Below are positions 26,044 to 38,247 of a stretch of DNA of 64,000 nucleotides, piece after piece. The stretch covers positions 102,742 to 166,741 of the forward strand of contig NZ_LMEO01000004.1 in NCBI RefSeq assembly GCF_001426375.1. Direction: 5' to 3'. Within the stretch, counting starts at the first letter, position 1; each line of letters opens with the position of its first letter. The stretch is from Paenibacillus sp. Root444D2 (GTDB taxonomy: Bacteria; Bacillota; Bacilli; Paenibacillales; NBRC-103111). The position numbers and the translations under genes were made by a program. Below the pieces are notes generated by a model. It made no database searches. It worked only from the letters and a program-made list of their open reading frames with translations, and had not been told where the DNA came from.

Positions 26044-27603
26044 TTATACCGGTTGAGTCTTTTTCAAATACGCCCGCCAAGTAATGCACCACTGCTTCGG
26101 ATCATCTAAAGACGATTCATCGTTTCGATGAACAGTACTGTTATGCGGAGCTGACTTCACTATATCCGGCTGTGTGTAGGCTTCATTCGAGATATGCTCA
26201 AGCGCATGGATGTATTCGTCCAGATCCTCTTTGGAATACGACTCTGTCGGCTCCAAGGTAAACGGCTGCTTCACGATATACGGATGATGGGACGTCCAGT
26301 AATGCAGGCCGAAATCACACATGCGGCGAGTAATGTCCTCTGTCTTGACACCTGTCTCATCTGTAAGCTCCTTCCAGCTGTAGCGAACCTGCTCGAGGCG
26401 GCGTCCTTTGATATAAGGTGCACTCGCTCCGCGGATTTGCAAGATTTTGTGATAAAGATAATTGTTGTTCAGAACCGCAATTTGGGCGACATCCTTCAGC
26501 CCATCTGGACCGAGGCTCATAATCCAAGCGTAGGAACGCAGTACAGTCTGTGCAACCCCGTGGAAACTGCGGACTTTGCCGATGCTGTCTGCTGTCTGAT
26601 TCTTCAAGACATAACAGCTTCCGTCATAATCCACAAGCGGTCCAGGTAAGAAACGTTTCAGTTCCTCGCTTACACCAAGTGCACCCGTAGCCGGACCGCC
26701 GCACATATGAGGAGCCGCAAACGTCTTGTGCAGATTGAAGAAGCACATGTCGAAGCCCGCTTCCTTCGCTCTAGTGATGCCAAGCAAGCCGTTTGCGTTG
26801 GCCTGATCGTAGAAGCAGACTCCGCCCGCCTCATGAACAATGTCGGTAAACTCGCGGATTCGATGGTTATAGATGCCAGTGTCCTCCGGATTCGCAACGA
26901 CAAAACCAGCTGTTCGCTCGGAGATGACACTCTTCAGCTTCTCTATGTCTGGGAAGCCGTCTTCGTCTGGGTGCAGCGTAATAATTTTGTAGCCCTTGAC
27001 CGCAGCTGTCGCAGCTTGGGAGGGGTGGGAGAAAATCGTCGTAATGATCTCATCCCGCTGATCTCCCTCCCCCCGCGAATCATGATAAGCACGAACGATC
27101 GATGCCATCGCAAGCAAGGCCTGCGTACCGCTGCTCGGTTGGAACGAGAAGGCATCCATCCCGCTGATCTCACGCATCGCAAGGTCCAGCTTATAGAAAA
27201 TCTCCAGCATACCCTGAACGGAATCGGCATCCTGTAAGGGATGCAGCTCCATCATATGGGGCGTACGGATAAGCATTTCGTTGATGCGCGGAATATACTT
27301 CATCGTACAGGTGCCTTGTCCGATCTCAACATTCATATCGGAGCCAAGAGTCTCCTGGGACAGGCGCAAATAATGCCGAAGTACTTTGGCTTGACCGATC
27401 TCGGGTAAAGCCGGCGCTGACTTTCGTTTCATAGAAGAAGGTATACGCCCAATGCCGTCTCCCACCTCAGCTGCAATGGCAGCCTCCGTTCTTGGCGGAA
27501 TTACCCCTCGCTCTCCCTGACGGTGAAGCTCAAATATGACCGGCTCATCCCATTTGGCTTGATGAAAATTACGGACTTTATGATCTCTGCGAATTCGTTT
27601 CAT
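26044..27603 (-). CDS. gcvPB: divergent glycine dehydrogenase subunit 2-like PLP protein (GcvPB paralogue)
   Basis: A 519-residue fold-type I PLP protein aligned end to end with GcvPB. The PLP lysine is Lys293 in FNLHKTFAAPH; His193 in FSHPSQAAT fits the histidine that stacks on PLP. Several motifs that are nearly invariant in real GcvPB are changed. The LGSCTMKYNP segment reads GQGTCTMKYIP. AGAHGE reads SSGTQALL. AHGTNPAS reads SHPSQAAT. DGANLNA reads DQANANG, and GGGGPG reads CGGPAT. It is also about 30 residues longer. No gcvT or gcvH is nearby, and it is the last gene of a beta-galactosidase operon. It may decarboxylate or otherwise act on an amino acid other than glycine. The symbol marks family only. 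Confidence 0.8.
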   Translation of the reverse strand: MKRIRRDHKVRNFHQAKWDEPVIFELHRQGERGVIPPRTEAAIAAEVGDGIGRIPSSMKRKSAPALPEIGQAKVLRHYLRLSQETLGSDMNVEIGQGTCTMKYIPRINEMLIRTPHMMELHPLQDADSVQGMLEIFYKLDLAMREISGMDAFSFQPSSGTQALLAMASIVRAYHDSRGEGDQRDEIITTIFSHPSQAATAAVKGYKIITLHPDEDGFPDIEKLKSVISERTAGFVVANPEDTGIYNHRIREFTDIVHEAGGVCFYDQANANGLLGITRAKEAGFDMCFFNLHKTFAAPHMCGGPATGALGVSEELKRFLPGPLVDYDGSCYVLKNQTADSIGKVRSFHGVAQTVLRSYAWIMSLGPDGLKDVAQIAVLNNNYLYHKILQIRGASAPYIKGRRLEQVRYSWKELTDETGVKTEDITRRMCDFGLHYWTSHHPYIVKQPFTLEPTESYSKEDLDEYIHALEHISNEAYTQPDIVKSAPHNSTVHRNDESSLDDPKQWCITWRAYLKKTQPV

Positions 27604-27633
27604 GGCGTTCCGTCCTTTCTTTATATAAATCGA

Positions 27634-29034
27634 TCACGGTTTGCGAACGATGGTTTGAATGGTGTCTGCTAGACGATCTAGATCAGCCTGCGAATGAATT
27701 TCAGTAACGCAGTAGAGGGCACATTGTCCCCATGCCGGGAAAGAAGCGGACAAATCTTTGCCTCCGAATATTCCCGCTTCGGATAGTTGCGCATTTATTT
27801 CAGCGACGGTCAAGCCTGTATCGTTGAAATCAACAACAAACTCCTTGAAGAAAGCTGTTTCTGCGAACCGAAGGGAAATGCTTGGAATGGCGGAGATTTT
27901 CTTGGCCGCGTATTGCGACTTCTGCATGATGGTCTCGCCGACCTCCTGCATACCGGTTGGCCCAAGCAAGGATAGGTAGACACCTGCGGTTATGCCCCAT
28001 AATGCGGTCTGGGTACCAACGGACTCCTTCCCTTTCTCACGAAGCGCGAAGGATGTGCGCTCATAGGCTACATCGCCAAAGCCATATTCGCCTTCAACCT
28101 CCGTTGGCACGATGCCGAACAACCGGGAAGGATATTCCATGACGTAGGTCTCTTCATCGCGCGTCGCGATAAACCCGGCTTGCCCGCCGCCGTAATTCAT
28201 ATGCATCCCCAGTGGCTGCAAATCTCCACAGACGATATCTGCGCCATATTGGCTCGGAGGCTGAAGAACGCCAAGTGAGATAGGGTCCACGCCAACGATG
28301 GAGATGGCATTCACAGAATGGGCAAGCTCCGAAATTTCTTGTCCTTGGTCTTCGATGATACCGAGGTAGCCCGGATTCTCGAAGTATACCGCAGCTATTT
28401 CACTGGATAGCTTGCTGCGCAAATCATTCAAGTCCATTTTGCCGGTTGCCTCATTGATTTCAACAAAACGCAGTTCCATCACGGGTGTGCAGTAGTTGTT
28501 GATAATCATGACTTTGTCGGGATCGACTGACTTTGGAAGCAGTGCAACACTGCGGCCTGTGATGCGGCCCGCCATCCGAATCGCTGTTGAAGCCGCTTGT
28601 GCCCAGTCGAAGGTAGGGACATTAACGACGTCCATATCAACCAACTCAGCCATTAGACTTTGATACTCGAACAAGGTTTGGAATCGTCCGTGATCTTCAT
28701 AGGGTTCACCGGCATAAGCGGTAACGAACTCGGAACGCTGATTGATTTCGTCACAGACAGCCGGAATAAAATGCTGCCAGCAGCCCGCTCCAAGGAAATT
28801 CAAATAAGCGGCACCGTGCTTGTTCTTGGCAAGCAGACCGTCTATATGACGACGCAGCTCGTATTCCGTCATAGCTGGCGGGAGTTTCATCTCCCGGTTC
28901 AGCTTCAAGCTGTCTGGAATGGCGTCATGAAGCTGATCCATCGAGGTCAGGCCGATTTCCTTCAGCATCGCATCACGAACCTCAGGCACGGTATTCGGTA
29001 TATAAGGATGGGCATATGTTCTGTTATTAGGCAA
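27634..29034 (-). CDS. gcvPA: divergent glycine dehydrogenase subunit 1-like protein (GcvPA paralogue)
   Basis: A 466-residue partner of the GcvPB-like subunit, 30 nt upstream of it. The frame follows GcvPA from the start (YIPNTVPEVRDAMLKEIG) to the end (GIFGGKDLSASFP). The SMYDGGTALAEA segment reads PTFDWAQAASTA, and the REKATSNICT motif of classical P-proteins reads REKGKESVGTQT. Those stretches line the active-site channel in glycine dehydrogenase, so substrate or partner has probably changed. Start: TTG 29034 has GGAGG 8 nt upstream. ATG 29049 would place the ribosome binding site inside the gene and has none of its own. The subunit lacks the PLP lysine, as in GcvPA. Confidence 0.8.
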   Translation of the reverse strand: MPNNRTYAHPYIPNTVPEVRDAMLKEIGLTSMDQLHDAIPDSLKLNREMKLPPAMTEYELRRHIDGLLAKNKHGAAYLNFLGAGCWQHFIPAVCDEINQRSEFVTAYAGEPYEDHGRFQTLFEYQSLMAELVDMDVVNVPTFDWAQAASTAIRMAGRITGRSVALLPKSVDPDKVMIINNYCTPVMELRFVEINEATGKMDLNDLRSKLSSEIAAVYFENPGYLGIIEDQGQEISELAHSVNAISIVGVDPISLGVLQPPSQYGADIVCGDLQPLGMHMNYGGGQAGFIATRDEETYVMEYPSRLFGIVPTEVEGEYGFGDVAYERTSFALREKGKESVGTQTALWGITAGVYLSLLGPTGMQEVGETIMQKSQYAAKKISAIPSISLRFAETAFFKEFVVDFNDTGLTVAEINAQLSEAGIFGGKDLSASFPAWGQCALYCVTEIHSQADLDRLADTIQTIVRKP

Positions 29035-29108
29035 AGGTAACGCCTCCATTCATCGTTGTATAACTCATAGATTCTTAACTACCAAGCGGAGATAGACACG
29101 AATTGCCC

Positions 29109-33093
<3,985 letters not shown>

Positions 33094-33279
33094 CTATTAA
33101 CCTTCTGCTCAAAAAAACCTAATCTGGTCCACACGACGCGTATCCATTGGAATAAAGAGACCGTCGATTCATTCATCTAATCTTGCTCTGCAATGGAGGT
33201 GTCTTAGATCGGGTTCAATATTCAACTATGCTCAATTGAGGTTGCTAAATGAATGAATCCGTGTGCGCGGTTGAATGAT

Positions 33280-33540
33280 GTTGTAGAAAGTGCAACAATT
33301 GCTGCCGTTATCGCGCTTTTTCCGTACATTGTTGCATCATGTACAACAATTTGCTCCTATTGTAGAAAGTGCAACAATTGCTGCCGTTATCGCGCTTTTT
33401 CCGTACATTGTTGCATCATGTACAACAATTTGCTCCTATACAGGCCATTTCGCAACAAACGGGCTAAAAATGTTGTACAAACTGCAACTTCAAGTTGCAA
33501 AATAGCCTTTTGGCGTGTGAATTGTTGTATGAAATACAAC
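33280..33540. promoter_or_regulatory. six copies of a 17-bp palindrome GTTGYA-N5-TRCAAC in three spaced pairs
   Basis: Sites begin at 33280, 33331, 33359, 33410, 33472 and 33524. All fit GTTGYA-N5-TRCAAC except the third, which has A at the first base. Within each pair the starts are 51, 51 and 52 bp apart. They may be operators of the lacZ-SDR-GcvP unit or a dispersed hairpin repeat of this genome. Confidence 0.7.
33281..33438. repeat. two identical tandem 79-bp units
   Basis: 33281-33359 and 33360-33438 are exact copies, each carrying one pair of the GTTGYA palindromes. A third, much diverged pair follows at 33472-33540. Confidence 0.92.
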
Positions 33541-33792
33541 ATTAGTAATCACTAAGCCCATTTGCCTTCACGAAAGGTGAATGACTCTAAAATCGGATTT
33601 TGGAGTTTTGAATACCAGTTGTGAGAGACATAATGAATCAATCGACAGTCTCATAAGTACAATTGTTTTGCCCAATCTAGCTGAGAATCCATGTAACTCA
33701 TTGGAAGATTGCAATAGAATGATAATATTCACTGCAGGAAATGGGATATGATTGTATAAATTCCAATGACTTTTATCCTAGAAAGGACCTAT

Positions 33793-34605
33793 CTACCCCT
33801 TAATCCCCGTACCCGCAATTCCACCGACAATATAGCGCTGTGCGAAGAAGAACACAGCCAGCGGCGGAATGGAGATCAGACAGGTAATGGCCATAATGGA
33901 CTGCATGTCGACGCCAAACATCCCTTTGAACTGCGACAATCCAAGCGTCAGTGTATATTTTGACTGATCATTAAGGAAAATTAGCGGTCCCAGATAATCG
34001 TTCCAACAACTCATAATCTGAAACACGCCGACTAAAATGAGCGATGGTCCCATGAGCGGGACAATGATCCGCACAAGAATGGCAAATTTGTTAGCCCCAT
34101 CGATCGTTGCCGCCTCATCTAACTCGCGAGGAAGCGTCAGAATGAACTGTCTCAGCAAGAAGATATAATAAGCCGAACCGAACCACGACGGAACAATAAG
34201 CGGTTTGAGCGTATTAATCCAGCCGAGGTAGTTAAACTCCATATACTGCGGGATCATGGTGACTTCCCAAGGGATCATCATCGTAGCAAGCACAATCAGA
34301 AACAGCAGATCGCGCCCTTTGAATTGGAATCTCGCAAACCCGTAGGCTACAAGCGTACAGGATATTAATTGGCCGAGCGTTGACATCAACGTCACGATGA
34401 CGGTATTTTTCAGGAATAAGTTAAAAGGCTGAATCGTCCATGCTTCGGCGAAATTACTGAATTTCCAAACCGAAGGAATCCATTTTGGCGGGAAAAGGTA
34501 CAGCTCCGCTGGCGATTTCACCGCCGTCGTCACCGCCCAGAACAGCGGAGCGACGAACAGCAGCGAGCAGATAATCAGCATCGTATAGACGATTATCCGT
34601 TTCAT
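33793..34605 (-). CDS. carbohydrate ABC transporter permease (MalG type)
   Basis: A 270-residue CUT1 permease with six helices and EAA loop DEAATIDGANKFAIL. Its ATG overlaps the stop of the preceding permease gene (34602-34605, ATGA), so the two are translationally coupled. It imports the substrate of the beta-galactosidase locus together with the binding protein at 35625. The C-terminal end IAGTGIKG is typical of this subfamily. Confidence 0.93.
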   Translation of the reverse strand: MKRIIVYTMLIICSLLFVAPLFWAVTTAVKSPAELYLFPPKWIPSVWKFSNFAEAWTIQPFNLFLKNTVIVTLMSTLGQLISCTLVAYGFARFQFKGRDLLFLIVLATMMIPWEVTMIPQYMEFNYLGWINTLKPLIVPSWFGSAYYIFLLRQFILTLPRELDEAATIDGANKFAILVRIIVPLMGPSLILVGVFQIMSCWNDYLGPLIFLNDQSKYTLTLGLSQFKGMFGVDMQSIMAITCLISIPPLAVFFFAQRYIVGGIAGTGIKG

Positions 34606-35597
34606 GCTGACCTCCTCCTTCCGCCGGATTTCACTTTCTTCTGTGACTTTTGCTTCATTTCGCCTTCATAGAACACCCAAGCCTCTGACGACTTGAATAC
34701 AAGGAATGTCAGACTGAGCACAATAAGGAACATGAACCATGCGTTTGCTGCGGAATAACCCATTTTAAAAAACTTAAAGGCATTCTCGTACATATACATC
34801 GCGTAAAAATACGTTGATTTCATCGGACCGCCTCCTGTGAGCAGGAGCGCAAGGGTTAACTGTTGGAACGCCGCGATAATGGACGTAATCAGATTGAATA
34901 TAATTGTCGGGCTGAGCATCGGTATCGTAACGCTAAAGAATTGTCTGAGCTTACCCGCACCATCTATGGAAGCAGATTCGTATAGATCCTTTGGTATCCC
35001 CTTAAGCCCTGCAAGAAAAACGAGCATCATCGAGCCTTGTCCCCATAAGCTGGCAACGACCATCGCTACAAGAGACCATTGTTTACTATTCAACCAGTCA
35101 GGACCCTGAACACCGATAATCGACAGAAAATAATTCAGAATACCGTAATCTCCGCTGTACACCCAAGACCAAATCATAGCTAGCGCCACGCCCGAGATCA
35201 CAGAGGGTAGGTAAAACGCGGTTCGAAAAATCGCGCTGCCGCGAATTTTCTGATTAAGCAGAATCGCTAGTCCAAGCGCAACCGCTATATTGAGTGGAAC
35301 AAACAGCGCTGCGAACTTGATTGTCACGCCGAACGACTTCCAGAACAGCGGGTCTTTCGTAAACATATCCACATAATTGTCTAATCCGATAAAGCGCACT
35401 TTACCTACAATTGGCCAATCGAAAAATGAAATAATAAGCGAGAATAACAACGGCCCTAAAGTGAACACTAGGAATCCGAAGATCCATGGAAAAATGAAGA
35501 GGTAGGGAGTTACCCCACCCCAACTGAGTTTCCTTCTAGGCTTGAGGCTGGCCATTGGTTTCCCTGCGTTTGCTTGCTGCGGGTAGGTCTGAGCCAT
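34602..35597 (-). CDS. carbohydrate ABC transporter permease (MalF type)
   Basis: A 331-residue CUT1 permease with a basic N-terminal tail, six helices, EAA loop ESASIDGAGKLRQFF and a Lys/Arg-rich C-terminus. AAGG lies about 8 nt before ATG 35597. It follows the binding-protein gene by 27 nt. No ATP-binding subunit is encoded in the locus. Confidence 0.93.
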   Translation of the reverse strand: MAQTYPQQANAGKPMASLKPRRKLSWGGVTPYLFIFPWIFGFLVFTLGPLLFSLIISFFDWPIVGKVRFIGLDNYVDMFTKDPLFWKSFGVTIKFAALFVPLNIAVALGLAILLNQKIRGSAIFRTAFYLPSVISGVALAMIWSWVYSGDYGILNYFLSIIGVQGPDWLNSKQWSLVAMVVASLWGQGSMMLVFLAGLKGIPKDLYESASIDGAGKLRQFFSVTIPMLSPTIIFNLITSIIAAFQQLTLALLLTGGGPMKSTYFYAMYMYENAFKFFKMGYSAANAWFMFLIVLSLTFLVFKSSEAWVFYEGEMKQKSQKKVKSGGRRRSA

Positions 35598-35624
35598 CTC
35601 CCTAACCTTCTTTCTGTAGAAATC

Positions 35625-36905
35625 TTATTTCAAATAACGCTCGCTGTCTTTGACGGCTTGATCCAGCGCATCCTGCGCATTACTGCCAAGCACGGTAGCT
35701 TCTACGGCCGAAGATAGCTGACGGTTCACTTCATTCCACTTGGCACTCAGCAGGAATGCCGGCGAATTGTCGGAGCGCTGCAGCATTGTGTAAAACGGCT
35801 TATACAGAGGATCCTGATCCTTCTTAAGCTCGTTGACGACACTTACTCTGACAGGCAAATCCGCTACGCGCATCTTGATCGCTTCGCTCCCAACATAATA
35901 CTTGATAAACTCCCAAGCCAGATCCTTCTGTTTCGAATCCTTCGCAATAGATAGAGCAGATTCAGCAATCACACCTTTGACTGGTTTGCCTGGAAAAGCA
36001 GGCATCTCCACTGTCCCTACATCAATCCCTGCTTCCTTGAACGATTCCAGCGGCCAGATACCGCTTTCCCACATGGCGATTTTGCCGCCTTTGAAGATAT
36101 CTTCACCGCTTTGCTGTCCTTTGCCTCCGGCCAGCATGGCCGAACCGTTCTTGACCATATCCCCGAACATTTGAATAGCTCCGGCTGTTGCTTTACTGTT
36201 CATGAAGCCGTTTATCGTTTTGCCGTCATTAGAGATATAAGAGCCGCCGTTACTCCATACAAATCCTTGCAAATCGTACGTATCGTTATCCGCTCGAACA
36301 CCGAAACCATACTGTTTCTTAGCTTTATCCGTCAGCTTCTTGGAAATATCCTGGAAATCATCCCATGTCCAACCGTCCTTCGGATAAGGAATCTTAGCAT
36401 CATCAAACATCTTCTTGTTGTAATACACAACACGAGTCGTGAAGCCTGCTGGAATGCCATAGAGCTTGTTCTCGATCGTCGCGTAATTGAACAACCCTTT
36501 GTAGAAATCATCCTTGTTCAAGTCCTTATCACCGTCAGCGTAGCTGCCCAGCGGCTCAAGCGATTGATGATACGTTGGAAAATCCCACATGTACATCACA
36601 TCCGGAGGATTCGTAGCGCCGAAACCCGCAGCTAGCTTCTGGTCGAAACCGTCGGCGTACGCTTCTACCTGGATCTTCGTTCCTGGATGGTTCGCTTCGA
36701 ACTTCTTCGCGATATCCTGCTCGATCTTCAGAGCATCTCCGGTATCCCATGTAGCGAATCGAAGCGTCTTCTCTTTGGCAGCATTGTTACCGTTCGCCGG
36801 TTGTGTCGCCTTGCTAGTCGTACCTTCGTTATTACTGGTGCATGCTGTAAGCGCAGTCATCGCCATTGCAGTCGTAAGAACAATGAGTGAAAGTTTCTTG
36901 ATCAT
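35625..36905 (-). CDS. sugar-binding lipoprotein of ABC transporter (CUT1)
   Basis: A 426-residue solute-binding protein. The lipoprotein signal has lipobox LTAC (Cys at about 22), followed by a Ser/Thr/Asn linker and the mature fold from LRFATWDTGDAL. Start: ATG 36905, with GGGGAG about 9 nt upstream. A 26-codon longer reading to 36983 has no ribosome binding site and runs through a hairpin. It lies downstream of the response regulator and upstream of the two permeases, and delivers a beta-galactoside-type ligand (inferred from lacZ). Confidence 0.92.
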   Translation of the reverse strand: MIKKLSLIVLTTAMAMTALTACTSNNEGTTSKATQPANGNNAAKEKTLRFATWDTGDALKIEQDIAKKFEANHPGTKIQVEAYADGFDQKLAAGFGATNPPDVMYMWDFPTYHQSLEPLGSYADGDKDLNKDDFYKGLFNYATIENKLYGIPAGFTTRVVYYNKKMFDDAKIPYPKDGWTWDDFQDISKKLTDKAKKQYGFGVRADNDTYDLQGFVWSNGGSYISNDGKTINGFMNSKATAGAIQMFGDMVKNGSAMLAGGKGQQSGEDIFKGGKIAMWESGIWPLESFKEAGIDVGTVEMPAFPGKPVKGVIAESALSIAKDSKQKDLAWEFIKYYVGSEAIKMRVADLPVRVSVVNELKKDQDPLYKPFYTMLQRSDNSPAFLLSAKWNEVNRQLSSAVEATVLGSNAQDALDQAVKDSERYLK

Positions 36906-36943
36906 TCTGTCAGCTCCCCTATCCGTGAATGAGTATATAATAA

Positions 36944-36983
36944 TTGAACCGCTTTCATCATAACTAAAATGAAAGCGGTTCAA
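36944..36983. promoter_or_regulatory. 15-bp perfect inverted repeat between response regulator and binding-protein genes
   Basis: TTGAACCGCTTTCAT (36944-36958) and ATGAAAGCGGTTCAA (36969-36983) flank a 10-bp loop. Each arm is close to a cre half but misses the consensus C near the end. No T-run follows, so it is more likely an operator or an mRNA stabiliser than a terminator. Confidence 0.65.
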
Positions 36984-37023
36984 AACCGATAACTATTCGA
37001 ATGTTTGTGCGTTTTTGTTCGAT

Positions 37024-38247
37024 TCACCGAGGCGGGTGTCCATATGTTCGGAGGGTACCGTCTTTATGTTCGGCTCGGTACTGACTTGGCGTTAGGCCAG
37101 TACAGCGCTTGAACCATTTGCTGAAATATTTGCTGTCTCCAAGCCCTGTACGCTCAGCAATATCCTGCATCGTGAGCTGCGTATCCTTTAATAAACCGTA
37201 GGCCAGCTTGAGCTTACGTTTGTATTGAAAAGCAACGAAGCTGTCTCCCAGCGTTTTCTTGAATATGATAGAGAAGTGGCTTCGGCTGAGCCCAACCTGT
37301 CCAGCTACATCGCTGACAGACCATTCAGCCGCCGGGTTGTCATGCAGAAGCTTAACCGCTTTCCAGATCGGCTCAGGCCAATCTGCGGCTGTTACGCCAT
37401 AGGCTTTCTCCAATTCCGCTGCTTTATGCAGGGCTAACAACGCTTCAAGACGTTCCTCTGTGCTTGTGAGCGGCCCTCTTCTGGCCCACTGCAGCTTCGC
37501 ATTCTCGCTCTTTCTCTCCACAAGCAAGCTCTCCGCAGCATTCAGAAGCGACTCGGGCACAATATAGTAGCAGCGCTCATCCCCATATGGAATGACTGCC
37601 CCTTTACACAGCTGGCGATCCTCCTCAAGCGCTTCCTTCAACAAATCGAGCCAAGACGCCTCACACCCGGAAGTCTTGATCAAAAAGACATAAACCGGTT
37701 CACCATGGAAAGACCACACCTCACGGGTACGTTTCTCCATCTCCCCAACAAGCTTGTCATTATGGCCATTCAGCCAAGCATAGAGCAGAGTACCCAGCCG
37801 CTCATCTTCGTCTTCGCTGCTAACTGTCGGGGCGACTGTTGGTGCCGAAGGAGTTATCGCAAGCTCATGTTGAAACTTCGCCAGCATGCCTTCAAGCTCC
37901 TCATCCTCAAAGGCGGTTTTGAGCAGATATCCAGCTGCTCCCAGCTTCATACCCTGCTGAGCGTACTCGAAATCCCTGTGGCAGCTGAGCAGAATGATTT
38001 TCGTATCGGGATCTGTTTCCTTGACTCGGCGTGACAATTCAATGCCATCCATTTCGGGCATAACAATGTCGGTAATGACGACTTGAGGCCGATGCTCAAG
38101 GAAAGCTTCCCAGGCTTTGCGGCCATTCGGGGCGTCCGCCACCACTTCCATCCCGTATTTATCCCAAGGAACCGTGGAACGAAGTCCTTTACGGACGATG
38201 CTCTCGTCATCTGCGATAATCACCTTAATGCTCTTGATAGTTTCCAT
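37024..38247 (-). CDS. YesN-type response regulator with AraC DNA-binding domain
   Basis: A 407-residue regulator. The receiver domain (8-125) has the acidic pocket IADDE and Asp60 in VVITDIVMP. The C-terminal AraC domain (about 300-400) reads SVSDVAGQVGLSRSHFSIIF and LTMQDIAERTGLGDSKYFSKWF. It overlaps the kinase gene by 23 nt and should activate the adjacent transporter and beta-galactosidase genes. Shorter than the fructan-locus homologue because the middle domain is reduced. Confidence 0.93.
   Translation of the reverse strand: METIKSIKVIIADDESIVRKGLRSTVPWDKYGMEVVADAPNGRKAWEAFLEHRPQVVITDIVMPEMDGIELSRRVKETDPDTKIILLSCHRDFEYAQQGMKLGAAGYLLKTAFEDEELEGMLAKFQHELAITPSAPTVAPTVSSEDEDERLGTLLYAWLNGHNDKLVGEMEKRTREVWSFHGEPVYVFLIKTSGCEASWLDLLKEALEEDRQLCKGAVIPYGDERCYYIVPESLLNAAESLLVERKSENAKLQWARRGPLTSTEERLEALLALHKAAELEKAYGVTAADWPEPIWKAVKLLHDNPAAEWSVSDVAGQVGLSRSHFSIIFKKTLGDSFVAFQYKRKLKLAYGLLKDTQLTMQDIAERTGLGDSKYFSKWFKRCTGLTPSQYRAEHKDGTLRTYGHPPR

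Larger units (their letters stand above)
33157..33655. mobile_element. candidate non-coding element bounded by ~20-bp inverted repeats (MITE-like)
   Basis: GAGACCGTCGATTCATTCAT at 33157-33176 is matched in inverse by ATGAATCAATCGACAGTCTC at about 33634-33653 (two mismatches). The flanks read ATAAA and ATAAG, which could be a short target duplication. The interior is non-coding and holds the palindrome array. The 735-bp gap 33058-33792 contains no credible gene. Confidence 0.35.

Noticed and set aside
29035..29108. Glycine riboswitch in front of the GcvPA-like gene
   Set aside because: The gap to the SDR gene is only about 75 nt and shows none of the tandem aptamer elements; the absence supports a role outside normal glycine cleavage.
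33253..33555. Plus-strand ORFs over the 79-bp repeats
   Set aside because: Repetitive low-complexity translation (CTTICSY repeated), no ribosome binding site, and the region is better explained by palindromic DNA sites.
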